Positions 10,048 to 18,729 are shown, counted from the first letter of the stretch. The stretch: DNA of 30,260 nt from Proteromonas lacertae (GCA_002245135.1 NGBS01000987.1:1-30260); one strand, 5' to 3'. Notes: generated from the letters alone by a model not told the origin. A program made the numbers and translations.

Positions 10048-11013
10048 ATGTTAGTCTCTAATCACCGTGTATACTATTTAAATTCTGATATGGTAATGAC
10101 TACAGGTACATTTGGAGTAGGGAATAGATACAAAAAGAACTTAGCCTTACCATCATTTGATCAAGATTATACTCATGTGTCGTTATTACACGCAGTTGTC
10201 CCTAATTCTTTCCCTACTATACAAGCAGAGACAAACGATACGTTTCAGTTCTTATTTACATGTGATTATGATGAAGAAGATGGCGCAGCGCCAGAAAAAA
10301 CCCACAGTATGTGCATCAGTACAAATTCCTGAAGGTTTTTATGATGAGAATCAGATTATTAAGTTAATCAATGATGGAATACGTTCTATAAAATATATAG
10401 ATTTGAAATTCCTGATGATGATTTGTTTATAGTTAAGGATATACTATATACACCTGTAATAGAAGGTAATGGTGATTTATTTAAGCTAGATGATAAAGAT
10501 GATGAACATACCAGACATTTAAAAATTGCAAGTAAAATGAATGCATTATATAGTTTAACAAAACCTATTTTTTGGATTTCAAAAATAGAAATAGTAACAA
10601 AAGATTTAGCCTACAAGATATTAGGTATTCCAAATAATAACTATTGGTTATGTTATGATAAATTTGTTCCAGGACCTCAAGGAACAGAAAGAGCATTAAC
10701 TGCATTTTCAGTAGATTTCCCATTTACTCAATTACCATATCGTCCATCTCTTATATGGGTTAGTGCGATATCCATTCGTTTAGATATTGTAAACATCATT
10801 CAAGATTCAAATGTGTTAGAAAATATACCAATAGCAAACCCTGAGTTACCATTCATTACATACCAGAACAATGACATTCTTAATACTAGCAAAATGTTCA
10901 ATAATACTTATACCAATTGTCAAATTACAATTCAGATTACTCAACAAAATGGTTATGAACTCAATCTTGATAATATCGAGTTTAATTTAGACATTGTTGT
11001 CTTTAAAGTCTAA
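10048..11013 (+). pseudogene. Penton-like minor capsid protein gene, right-arm copy
   Basis: The product is beta-rich, expected to be roughly 320 residues. It includes an N-terminal LPSFDQDYTHVSLLHAVVPNSFP strand-loop segment, a SVQIPEGFYDENQIIKLIN block of the V-x-I-P-x-G-x-Y type seen in Polinton and adintovirus penton proteins, and a C-terminal strand pair ending NIEFNLDIVVFKV. In this family the penton is a single jelly roll forming the five-fold vertices. The position directly before the capsid-like gene supports this. The copy is broken, with about three breaks. Assignment is by pattern and synteny, so moderate. Confidence 0.6.
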
Positions 11014-11043
11014 TTTTTATTTTATTTTTATTTTGTGTTTCTG

Positions 11044-12500
11044 ATGTCTCTAACTATCCCAAAAGAGCAAAAACACGGTGTAGACGTTCCAGCAATGATG
11101 GCCTTTTATCAGTATGTCAAGTTGACACCAATGGAAACAAAATCATTCTATCAACTTAAAAATAACACTTATTCAGATGAAATAAGGTTCGAATTAAGTG
11201 GTGAGAACATTATAAACCTTGCAAAGTCTTACATTCAATATGATATCGAAATTGAAACTACTCCACTTTCTAAAATTGGAGCATTTCAAAAAATTGATGG
11301 TAGTGGTAATGTAGCAGGTGATAATACTTTATATCCAAAATATATAAAAGGAATGAAAGAAGGATTTGGATTAGCAGCATTTCGTTTATGTAATAATACA
11401 GGAACAGATCTAGTCAAGCTTGATGACAATTATGAACACTATAGAGTGTTTATGGATGAATTAGTGAGAAAAAGATCTGACATTTTTTATCAATCAAATT
11501 ATTATGATGGAATTCAATTAAAATGGAATGATGAATACCATGATCATTTAATTCTTGATGAAATGAATGGGAAATGGATAAAGAAGAAGCTACATTTGTT
11601 ACAGCTACTGGAACAACAGATAAATATCAACAGTATAAGAAGTCTAAAACTATTCATGTAAAGATGTTTTTAGGTAAATTTTACAATACATTTTTATCAA
11701 TGAAAAGTGATGTATTCTTTGGAGAGAGAATGTATTTATGTTTCAATTTCCAACAAAGTCCTAAATTTGGACAAATTATGGGTTTTAATAATGATAGCTG
11801 GTGTTGAAACAACAATAAACTGGCCTGCAGATGGAATAAGACCAGATTCAATTAAATTCAAGAATTTTATTTCTATGCTTATTTGAATAAGGATACTCAA
11901 TGTAATAACAATACAAGAAGTTACTGTTTATCTAAACCAATCCAGTTCAATGATGTAAAGTGTCATACATTAACAGTAAATCAAGGTGGATCTGGACAAT
12001 TTAACTATTCCTTTACATTGAACAGTTCAAATGGACCATTCTTACGTTACATTATCTATAGACCGTGGATCGAAGGAACTCAAACAGACACGATGGTAAG
12101 AGTGGAACAGCAGAAAATAGATATGCAGTAATTCCTGAAAATGCACAATTCAGATGGATGATTAACGATTTTGTGTATCAACCAGACTATTCCATTAATG
12201 CAGTATTATGATAGTTACATGACTGTACAAGATTATTTCAAAGATTCATGGTTTGATATATTCAAAAGACATATTCCTTTTGAAAAGAAGTTCTTTGAAA
12301 TTTTGAATTTTGGATCTAAAGACTTGAATAATATCAAGAATCAATCAGGAAGACCATTAGCTAGTGACTTAAAGATCACTTTTGAGTTGTCTACTCCTGG
12401 TACAAATGATTTCACTAACTTTAATATCACTCATCGTTTCTATATAGTTACAGGAAGAATGTGTACAATCAATGGAAGCGGAATTGTAAGTGTTATTTAA
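11044..12500 (+). pseudogene. Major-capsid-like protein gene (double jelly-roll candidate), right-arm copy
   Basis: The start MSLTIPKEQKHG at 11044 follows a T-rich leader. Expected length is about 480 residues, usual for Polinton/adintovirus major capsid proteins, which form hexon-like trimers. The sequence is beta-rich with many aromatic and Asn/Thr loops (YIQYDIEIETTPL, NHVKCHTLTVNQ-type strands) and ends HRFYIVTGRM...GIVSVI. Order penton-capsid-ATPase supports the call. Short divergent patches relative to the left copy lie at about 11585-11620, 11796-11818 and 12085-12105 and may be exposed loops. The gene is broken, with about four breaks. Confidence 0.65.
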
Positions 12501-12564
12501 ACTAACTAATAACTAACATAATGACTATATTCCTTATATAATTGTTTTTTTATTTTTTCTTTAA

Positions 12565-13414
12565 ATGAGTAAAATAAAACTAGAGAAATGTAATGACGTT
12601 GTCATAACGCCAGTAGAATCAGTAGTTAAAGGTAATAAAAAGAGATCAAGAGATACTGTTTTAGGCTATGATTATTTTGAAGAGCCTTTCTGCAACATAT
12701 TTATATTAGCTAAGAAGAACAGTGGAAAGACAACGCTTATATTTAACATGATACAACACTTGCTAAAGAAGAATTATGATCAAACTGTATATTTCTTTGT
12801 AGGAACAATTTCAAAGGATATTATTTATGAAAAGATCACTGATATGCTGAAGTACAATTTAATAGAATACCATTGTTACGATTCAATAGTAAATGAAGAT
12901 AAAGTGAATGTATTAGATGCAGTATTGAATAATATCACAGATGTTGATAAAGACAATTATAGCTTATCCTGAAAATATCTTTATATTCGATGATATATCA
13001 TTCGATTTATCAAATAAGACCGTTTCAAAACTACTCAAATCAAACCGTCATTACAAGTCAAAAGTAATTATATCAAGTCAATATGTTACAGATTTAACAC
13101 CATCTGTTCGTCTACAATTAGATTATTGCTTAGTATTTAGAAATCTAAGTTTAGCTAATCTACACAGTGTTCATAATAGTTTAGATTTGTGGGTAGATTT
13201 CAGTAAGTTTAGAGAATATTACAAGTATGCAACCAATTACAGTAATCATTCATTCCTCTACATTGATTTGTGCAATCATGAATTTCGTGTAAACTTTAAT
13301 ATGAAAATTAAAAACGATAGTAATGGTTATAAAAGTGATAATGAAAATACCAGCATTAGTTCTTCCTCCTCTTCTTCCTCTGATTCGTCCGATACTGATG
13401 ATGATTCAGAATAA
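12565..13414 (+). pseudogene. A32/FtsK-type genome-packaging ATPase, right-arm copy
   Basis: The P-loop region reads NIFILAKKNSGKTTLIFNMI (residues about 44-63). A Walker B strand IFIFDDIS follows, then KVIISSQY, which fits the sensor/arginine-finger region of A32-like ATPases. These enzymes pump DNA into preformed capsids in adenovirus-like and NCLDV-like viruses. The C-terminal tail is a Ser/Asp run of the kind often phosphorylated. The next gene starts inside the last 14 bases. A T-rich leader precedes the ATG. The copy is broken, with about one break. Confidence 0.8.
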
Positions 13415-14330
13415 TCCTCATAATGCTAGTAACTTAGTTTTTATCATTCTTTTATTATATTTTATGTTTGGCGGTCCCTTAAAAAAACAAGCTGTTTCAA
13501 TAGATACAGGTGCTATAACTAAGTCTATTACAACGATAACAAATAATTTAGGCAAGAAAGCTGATGATGATAAAACAATTAGAAAAATGTTAGAAGATAT
13601 TGATGTAATATCTATCAGTCATGCTGATTCAATTAAAAGTGTTGTTGATGTTATTGGTAAAACAAAATTAGATCAATATGAAGATAGCATGTATGATTTG
13701 TTAAGAATTATCGATGAAAAAATATCAAACGATCCAACAGCTGGTGGAATTAGTGATATAGCAACATATTTAGGTGATCCATATACTCTCAATGACTCTG
13801 TATGGAATTTTACACAGAAATTGTATAATGCACATAAAGGAGATGAAAATAATAGACTGTTAAAGAGAGTAGATGATAGATTATACATGTATTTAAATGG
13901 TGATTTAACTTCATTACAGAAATATATTTATGCAAGATTTGAAGTTTATGAACAATACTTGAAAATAGATATATTAAATTATTACAAATTTAAGGAAAAT
14001 AGTAGCACAATTTTACATTTTGATCTAACAACAAAATGTGATAATGGTGAAATGTCAAGATTTATCAATAACTTAATTCCTCATTTAGATATAAGTAAAG
14101 ATCCCAACCCAGATAAAGATAATGAAAAATTTACTGTAGATTTAGTATTTCAAACGAATAGCGGTAAGTATCAAACACTAGAGTTAATTAATTGGGGAGC
14201 TCAAGATTGTCTTAGTTTATGCACTGAAGAAAATAAGTTTCCTACTACCTTTGATTATAGTTGTATGTTAGTGCCTCAATCAATAATACTACCCTTTAAA
14301 AACAAAATAACTGAATGGGATATAATGTAA
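13401..14330 (+). CDS. Single-pass membrane protein, 309 residues, function unknown
   Basis: I chose the ATG at 13401 because it gives a short polar N-terminus followed at once by a strong hydrophobic anchor (LVFIILLLYFMF, residues about 13-24). The longer in-frame start at 13323 would lie in the serine-run region of the ATPase. After the anchor comes a helical linker (KSITTITNNLGKK), then a mixed domain of about 230 residues ending NKITEWDIM. It overlaps the ATPase by 14 bases, suggesting a coordinated late block. The frame is open and highly conserved between arms except at residues about 55-80. No family recognised; a virion membrane or assembly protein is a reasonable guess. Confidence 0.75.
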   Translation: MIQNNPHNASNLVFIILLLYFMFGGPLKKQAVSIDTGAITKSITTITNNLGKKADDDKTIRKMLEDIDVISISHADSIKSVVDVIGKTKLDQYEDSMYDLLRIIDEKISNDPTAGGISDIATYLGDPYTLNDSVWNFTQKLYNAHKGDENNRLLKRVDDRLYMYLNGDLTSLQKYIYARFEVYEQYLKIDILNYYKFKENSSTILHFDLTTKCDNGEMSRFINNLIPHLDISKDPNPDKDNEKFTVDLVFQTNSGKYQTLELINWGAQDCLSLCTEENKFPTTFDYSCMLVPQSIILPFKNKITEWDIM

Positions 14331-14334
14331 TTTT

Positions 14335-14342
14335 TTAATTAA
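14335..14342. terminator. TTAATTAA palindrome at a convergent gene junction
   Basis: The palindrome lies between the stop of the membrane-protein gene (plus) and the end of the poly-Q gene (minus). The same motif, often longer, lies at every other convergent junction in the window. It could serve as a two-way transcript end signal. That role is inferred. Confidence 0.35.
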
Positions 14343-14365
14343 TCTTCATTGTTTCATTTTGTTGT

Positions 14366-14491
14366 TTACTTGGGTGGTTGTTGTTGAGCAACTTGAGAAC
14401 TTGAAACAAATGGATTATAACCAGTACTATTGTTAGTGTATGGTATTGTTGGTGGTTGAAATGCCATTGTGACTGATTGATTAACTACTGG

Positions 14492-14531
<40 letters not shown>

Positions 14532-15052
14532 ACATCTGTAGATGGTACTGGAATATCTTCAACTGGTGCAAAACTTGAATATATTTCAAATTTAGGTAAA
14601 ACAGTATAATACGGAGTATTGTTCTGCATTGATGATAAAACCATACACTGTCTAATTCTTACTTCAAAATCACAATACTTCAATAAGTGAGAAGTTGGAT
14701 CACTGATAATGTTGTTCCATGCAGTACATTTCAGTTGATTGTTATCATTATCTAATGGAATTACTAAATTTAATCCAAATTGCTGATAGGAATTCTTCAT
14801 TTTAATATCTTCTGTAAATTTAATTGTTGATTCGACACAAACATTTTTTATAGTCTCCTTTACTTGAGTATTGAAATCCATAATCGGCTGACGATTAAAT
14901 AGTAAATATCTAGCAGGAGTGAAAGTAATGTAATGACATTTGCCAGACTTAGCTAATTCTGCTCTAAGCATATACCCTCTAAACTTGACGTACATGTTAT
15001 CTGAAGGATTGAAAGTGATGAAATTGACTCCGTTTTCTATTTTTGATGACAT
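14366..15052 (-). CDS. Poly-glutamine protein, 228 residues, function unknown
   Basis: The start MSSKIENG is conserved in the left copy. Residues 1-160 form an apparently folded domain with alternating strands (YVKFRGYMLRAELAKSGK, CHYITFTPARYLLFNRQ) and a WNNIISDPTSHLLKYCDFEVRIRQC stretch. An OB-type nucleic-acid-binding fold would fit, but no diagnostic motif is seen. It is followed by a run of about 15 glutamines, then a Pro/Asn/Gln-rich disordered tail. The gene points against the capsid block and diverges from 15201. The glutamine tract is a CAA/CAG-type microsatellite and differs between arms. Confidence 0.75.
14488..14533. repeat. GTT/CAA microsatellite encoding poly-Gln
   Basis: This triplet repeat encodes about 15 glutamines in the poly-Q protein. 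The left-arm counterpart at about 898-951 has a different length and internal composition, as expected for repeat slippage since the arms separated. Confidence 0.9.
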
Positions 15053-15200
15053 GATTATTATGATTATTAGATATCCAATAAAATGTTAGAATTAAGATTT
15101 TATATCCGTTTCATGCATTTTATGGTTCGAAGTTTGAGGCGCGAATATGCTAATTAGCGGTTTTTTAATAGAATATTTTCATAACCCTTCTTCAACATAA
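15053..15200. promoter_or_regulatory. Divergent intergenic region with GC-rich core GGCGCGAA
   Basis: This gap separates the poly-Q gene (minus) and the small helical gene (plus). In an otherwise very AT-rich setting it contains TTTGAGGCGCGAATATG (15133-15149), followed by ATGCTAATTAGC, an imperfect palindrome. The left arm has a related copy near 274-300. The GCGCGAA core resembles G1/S cell-cycle promoter elements (E2F or SBF type). The resemblance is only visual. Confidence 0.35.
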
Positions 15201-15614
15201 ATGGATTCAGATAGTATATTTGTAATAGAGCAGAGAGCTAAATAACCAGTATATTTATTTGTTTAAGAGATCAATGTGCTTAGAGCATTTATTGAAACTA
15301 TCCTAGGTTTAATTCAGACTGCAGCTCAAAACTATATCATATGTAAGAATGAAGACATTACCAAATTTAATAGTGTATCTCAATTATTGTTAGGACATAT
15401 TAATAAGTATGCTAATAAGATGAGAAAGCCAGTTCCAGACACAGTAGTAGTTGAAGCTCAGAATCTGTTCGATTGGTTTGTAAAATTGGTTAAACAATAT
15501 GCTGTAAACTTACAGATGCCTCCTCCTAAGTATCATATTAACGAGTATGGTTCAGTTATCAAAGTGTTGTTAGAAGAATTAGATCTTTACACAAAAATCA
15601 AAGAAACCAAATAA
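15201..15614 (+). pseudogene. Small helical protein gene of unknown function
   Basis: The main open frame encodes about 112 residues from 15276 (LRAFIETILGLIQTAAQN...). It is rich in helix-forming residues, with FDWFVKLVKQYAVNL and a C-terminal VLLEELDLYTKI helix. Similarity between arms extends upstream to the ATG at 15201, so the gene probably began there. It is probably broken, with about one break. No signal peptide or membrane segment; family not recognised. It converges on 15619-16176, with both stop codons inside one TTAATTAATTAA run. Confidence 0.5.
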
Positions 15615-15626
15615 TTAATTAATTAA
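15612..15626. terminator. TAATTAATTAATTAA run holding both convergent stop codons
   Basis: The stop of the plus-strand gene (15612-15614) and the stop of the minus-strand gene (15619-15621) are both part of this palindromic repeat, so the two genes are separated by only four bases. It is the tightest example in the right-hand element of the TTAATTAA motif found at all convergent junctions. Confidence 0.4.
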
Positions 15627-16176
15627 AAGCATTTACATATACTATATTAACTAAAGAACTATAGAAATTGAAACATGTTTTTTCAAATTGGGTAAATAAG
15701 TAAACTTTGAAATACAATTTCTGATTAGCTTCCAAGTGCCAGTTATCTCTAAAATACTGATTGTACATAATGAGTAATCTTCTTATTGCACCTACTATTG
15801 TACTATAAGGAACTGATTGATTTTCTGTAAGATCTATAATTAAATCTATTTCATTACATAATGAATCTACTTGATTTGCTGTTAAACTATTCAATGTTCT
15901 AAGACTTGGTTTGAATTTCGATAAAGATAACTTAAATAATTCCAATGTATATTGTATTTCTTCAATACTAGCAATTACTCTTGGACCTTCAATACCTATT
16001 GGTAATCTACTTTCTGCATGACTTTCTAAAACATCTATAGGATCTTCATTTGAAGGAGCAGGTCTTTTATTTTCTGGATCGTCTCTAATTATAAGTATAG
16101 GTGATCTAGCTGGAGGTGCAGGAGGTGGAGGTAAAGGTAATGGTATAGATTCCGTTTTTATGTGTATATTACTCAT
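15619..16176 (-). CDS. Unknown protein with proline-rich N-terminus, 185 residues
   Basis: The ATG at 16176 (MSNIHIKTESI) is preferred over a non-ATG start six bases upstream. Residues about 10-30 form a proline/alanine run (PLPLPPPPAPPARSP), a disordered stretch. The remaining 150 residues are helical, with YTLELFKLSLSKFKPSLRTLNSL and a hydrophobic, aromatic C-terminal helix (LYFKVYLFTQFEKTCFNFYSSL). No recognised domain. It is the last of three minus-strand genes (17193 to 15619) that probably form one expression block of accessory proteins. Confidence 0.7.
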   Translation of the reverse strand: MSNIHIKTESIPLPLPPPPAPPARSPILIIRDDPENKRPAPSNEDPIDVLESHAESRLPIGIEGPRVIASIEEIQYTLELFKLSLSKFKPSLRTLNSLTANQVDSLCNEIDLIIDLTENQSVPYSTIVGAIRRLLIMYNQYFRDNWHLEANQKLYFKVYLFTQFEKTCFNFYSSLVNIVYVNAFN

Positions 16177-16203
16177 AAACAATAAGTAAAAATAAAAAAA
16201 GAA

Positions 16204-16218
16204 TTAATTAATTAATTA
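16204..16218. terminator. TTAATTAATTAATTA run after the acidic-protein gene
   Basis: This run lies two bases beyond the stop of the acidic-protein gene and before the start of the next minus-strand gene. It matches the motif at convergent junctions and so may mark transcript ends generally, though one similar run (7390-7405) sits upstream of a start instead. Confidence 0.3.
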
Positions 16219-16220
16219 GT

Positions 16221-16742
16221 TCAAGAATCACTTAACACTTCTTCCTCTTGATTATCAAAGGAATTGCTTCCGTTGGTTTGTTTGTTAGGCTTGATTAAAT
16301 GCTTTCTTTTTTTAGGGTTTAAACTGTCTAATGAATCTGATATAGCAGTCATAATCTTTCTTTTAGTTGTACATATCTCTGAGCTAGCATTCTGATTCAA
16401 AATGTCTTCTAAGTCTTCGTCATTTTCCCAATCACTTAAATCTGTTTCATCTTCTTCCATAGTGTAGTCCTCATCGTCATCATCACTATCTACAATAAAG
16501 CCTTTCAAGTTTCCTTCACTATCGGCATCAGAAGCATTAGCATCATCTTCTTCCTCATCCTCACTATCTGTACACTCTGCTTCTCCATATAAATAATTGT
16601 AGACGTCTTCTAACTCTCTCTTTCTCTTTTTGGCAGATCTTTCTTTATCATCTCGTTTTTGCTCCTCTTTTTGCTCCTTCTCAGCATCGCTAACATCATC
16701 GTCTATAATCTGAAGAATGTGAATTGTTTTTGAGTTGCTCAT
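16221..16742 (-). CDS. Acidic charged protein with basic patches, 173 residues
   Basis: The start MSNSKTIHILQIIDDD at 16742 is the first ATG; a slightly longer non-ATG start is less likely. The protein alternates a K/R/E-rich segment (AEKEQKEEQKRDDKERSAKKRKRELE) with long Asp/Glu runs (TDSEDEEEDD, DSDDDDEDY) and ends in a basic KKRKHL stretch that looks like a nuclear localisation signal. It is probably intrinsically disordered. Such proteins in large DNA viruses often bind histones or basic core proteins, and basic core candidates are encoded just to the right. Function is inferred only. Confidence 0.7.
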   Translation of the reverse strand: MSNSKTIHILQIIDDDVSDAEKEQKEEQKRDDKERSAKKRKRELEDVYNYLYGEAECTDSEDEEEDDANASDADSEGNLKGFIVDSDDDDEDYTMEEDETDLSDWENDEDLEDILNQNASSEICTTKRKIMTAISDSLDSLNPKKRKHLIKPNKQTNGSNSFDNQEEEVLSDS

Positions 16743-16794
16743 AGCACAAAACAAAATTTAAAATAATAAAACGAATATATTTTTAATAATTATG

Positions 16795-17193
16795 TTAAGC
16801 ATTCATAAGACCAATGTTATTATAAGCATATGGATTATAAGCAGGTTTAGCATTATTATTGTTATCTGTTTGAGGTGTAGGAGGTGGTGGTGGTGGTGGT
16901 GGTTGCTGAACTACTTGAGGTTGCTGAACTGGTTGTGGATCTGGTTCATTTGCTACTTGATTTACAATTCTAACTATTTCATTGATTGCTTCTTGGAATG
17001 AAAAACCATTGATACTGTTTAGCATAGATTTAGCTTCTGGCGGTAACTTATTCAATGTAGAATATAATTCTTGATCAGCTTGGGTCTCTTGTTCTGTCTG
17101 AGAAGGCTGCTGTTTATATATAGGATGTTGAGCATCTAACTGTGTAGTAATACCACCTGAAAAAGTTCTTTGAGGAATAGGTCCGTCTGACAT
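16795..17193 (-). CDS. Proline/glutamine-rich protein, 132 residues
   Basis: The open frame starts MSDGPIPQRTFSGGITTQLD. It has a polar Gln-rich N-terminal third, a short helical core (ELYSTLNKLPPEAKSMLNSI and INEIVRIVNQVA) and a disordered tail with a QPVQQPQVVQQ run, eight consecutive prolines and an Asn run. FSGG is a possible cleavage site of the double-glycine type used by adenovirus-like proteases, which would fit a virion protein. It is divergent from the basic core-like gene, with a 66-base promoter gap. No family recognised. Confidence 0.65.
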   Translation of the reverse strand: MSDGPIPQRTFSGGITTQLDAQHPIYKQQPSQTEQETQADQELYSTLNKLPPEAKSMLNSINGFSFQEAINEIVRIVNQVANEPDPQPVQQPQVVQQPPPPPPPPTPQTDNNNNAKPAYNPYAYNNIGLMNA

Positions 17194-17259
17194 AAATTTT
17201 TATTTTATGGTCAATGTAATGTCAATAATGTCAATATAGTAATTATTTGTAATATTATT
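17194..17259. promoter_or_regulatory. Compact divergent promoter sharing the TGTCAATAT block
   Basis: The 66-base gap between two divergent starts (17193 minus, 17260 plus) contains repeated TGTCAATA (three near copies) and, from 17224, a block starting AATAATGTCAATAT. That block aligns over about 35 bases with the one at 5371-5406. A T-rich TTTTTATTTTATGG stretch also occurs in both gaps. Recurrence in two divergent gaps of nearly the same length suggests a shared late-class promoter. Confidence 0.5.
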
Positions 17260-17670
17260 ATGCCTAAGAAAAGTAAAAAGAAATATCGCAAGTGTGTTGT
17301 AGGAAAAGGTTTCTGGGGAGATTTAAATAAAGGACTTAAAGAAACTAAAGCAATATCAACTGGTTTAAGTATGATTCCAGGATGGGCTGGTAAACTTACT
17401 GGTGGTATTGCCAAGTTATTAGGTTATGGTCGTAGAAGACATAGAAAGAGTAGAAGAGGTGGAATGGCAAACCCTTTCTCAGTACCTGAAAAGAAAATAT
17501 CAGGAGTTGAAGGATTCAGGAGATGGAACGAAAATAGACATTTTCAAAAAGGTGTTAAAGGTATGTTGTATAAACCTAAAGGTTCAGGAAGACGTCGTCA
17601 TAGAAAAAGCAGTCATAGTAGTAATAATGCACTTAATCGTTATCCTGATAATAAGATAAGAGTACTTTAG
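17260..17670 (+). CDS. Basic virion-core / membrane-active protein candidate, 136 residues
   Basis: The protein is strongly basic. Residues 1-10 are MPKKSKKKYR. Residues about 17-57 form an amphipathic, glycine-rich helical region (GFWGDLNKGL...GWAGKLTGGIAKLLGYG) reminiscent of adenovirus pVI-type membrane-active segments. GRRRHRKSRRGG follows, then a second GRRRHRKSS basic patch near the end. RRGG-MANPF and LTGG-I look like double-glycine protease sites. Adenovirus-like viruses carry basic core proteins (pVII, pX/mu) cut in this way. The gene just downstream has the same plan. The function is inferred from composition. Confidence 0.6.
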   Translation: MPKKSKKKYRKCVVGKGFWGDLNKGLKETKAISTGLSMIPGWAGKLTGGIAKLLGYGRRRHRKSRRGGMANPFSVPEKKISGVEGFRRWNENRHFQKGVKGMLYKPKGSGRRRHRKSSHSSNNALNRYPDNKIRVL

Positions 17671-17729
17671 TACTTTAATTTTTTGTTTTTTATTCTTTGT
17701 TTTTTATTGGTTTTTAATATATTATCATA

Positions 17730-18045
17730 ATGGTTTTAGGTGGTAGAAGACATAGAAGACATCGAAGAAGACACCAAGGTGGTTCGTTAAAATCATTGTG
17801 GGGAAAAGCTAAAAATTGGGGAAAGAAAGCATACGATTGGGTCTAGAGAACACAAGATAGGTTCAAAGATCGCAAGAGAGTTTGGTAAAGATAATATCGC
17901 AGATGCATTAGAAAAGGTGGGATTCGGTAGACGTAGAAGAAGACATGGAAGAAGAGGAGGAGCTAGAATGCCATTCAATGGAGGCGGTAGTAATCAACAA
18001 GCGTTACTAAATGCATACTTAAAAACAAAAGTTGCACGTATGTAA
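17730..18045 (+). pseudogene. Second basic core-like protein gene (pX/mu-like)
   Basis: The frame starts MVLGGRRHRRHRRRHQGG, an arginine/histidine cluster, followed by a WGKAKNWGKKAYDW amphipathic segment. Further on is GFGRRRRRHGRRGGARMPF, almost the same signature as GYGRRRHRKSRRGGMANPF in the gene before it. The two are therefore likely tandem relatives. The Arg-rich segments next to GG sites recall adenovirus pX/mu, which condenses DNA after cleavage. The gene is broken, with about one break. It was missed as a long frame but is well supported by composition. Confidence 0.55.
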
Positions 18046-18138
18046 TTTACCTTAACAAAATGACATAATTACATAAATATTATTATTATTATTAAATTTT
18101 GTGTTTTTGGCGGGCTTTTAAAATTTGCATACAAATAA

Positions 18139-18729
18139 ATGAGTGAATCAGAATCTAATGATTATTCCAGTGATACAAGTTCAGTCACATCAACTGAGAG
18201 TGAGTTAGAAGACAAACTTCCTGAATTGAAATCAACTTCAAGAATCGATCCTAGTGAACCAAGTGAAGAGATGATTAAACAGTTCTTAATGAAGAGTTCA
18301 CTAAAGAAAGTATATAAGATGCTTACAAGTGAAGATGACGATGATAGTGATAGAAAACATAGCAAACGTAAGAGACATCGTTCAAGATCACCTACTACAA
18401 AAAGAAGATCAAAGAAAGACAAAGATGCTTTAGATGAACCAGTAAAAGGTAAAGGTAAACGGAGATCTAAAGATAGTGGGGATACATTGCCACCACCAAG
18501 CAGAATGACTAAAGCAGAATTACAGATTGCTTTAAAAGAAGAAAGAGATAAGAATGCTAGACTTATGAAGAAATTAGAGAAAGGATCTAATCCAATAAAG
18601 AAAGAACGTAAACCAAAAGATACTAGTAAAGAAGATGAGCCAGAAGAAGATGAATCAATGCCATTAAGTAATGATATTATGGGAAGACCAATACAAGGCG
18701 AGCCTATCGAGCCTATTTATGTTAAGTAA
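18139..18729 (+). CDS. Serine/acid-rich and SR-like nuclear protein, 196 residues
   Basis: The open frame starts MSESESNDYSSDTSSVTSTE. Order: Ser/Glu-rich N-terminus, a short helix (EEMIKQFLMKSSLKKVYKML), an Asp run, a basic RKHSKRKRHRSRSP segment with an SR-type and nuclear-localisation look, a helical coiled-coil candidate (ELQIALKEERDKNARLMKKLEK), and an acidic tail. It is largely disordered. A nuclear, phosphorylated, DNA- or RNA-associated role would fit, but no family is recognised. The promoter region has a GC-rich TTTTTGGCGGGC (18104-18115), rare in this AT-rich DNA. Confidence 0.7.
   Translation: MSESESNDYSSDTSSVTSTESELEDKLPELKSTSRIDPSEPSEEMIKQFLMKSSLKKVYKMLTSEDDDDSDRKHSKRKRHRSRSPTTKRRSKKDKDALDEPVKGKGKRRSKDSGDTLPPPSRMTKAELQIALKEERDKNARLMKKLEKGSNPIKKERKPKDTSKEDEPEEDESMPLSNDIMGRPIQGEPIEPIYVK

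Larger units (their letters stand above)
10002..15428 (+). repeat. Right arm of the large inverted duplication
   Basis: This is the partner of the left arm and is continuous with the rest of the right-hand element. Similarity to the left arm starts at 10002-10003, in the AT-rich promoter just ahead of the penton-like gene, and still holds at 15428, where the left arm reaches the window edge. The true far end of the repeat is therefore unknown. Several genes here are broken, on the order of eight breaks. The poly-Q gene and the membrane-protein gene are open throughout. Confidence 0.95.

Noticed and set aside
13673-13888. Minus-strand 71-residue frame, seen in both arms
   Set aside because: Its presence in both arms only reflects the duplication. 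It is antisense to the well-supported membrane-protein gene.
16792-17001. Plus-strand frame with a tryptophan run
   Set aside because: It is the antisense of the proline run in the minus-strand gene at 16795-17193.
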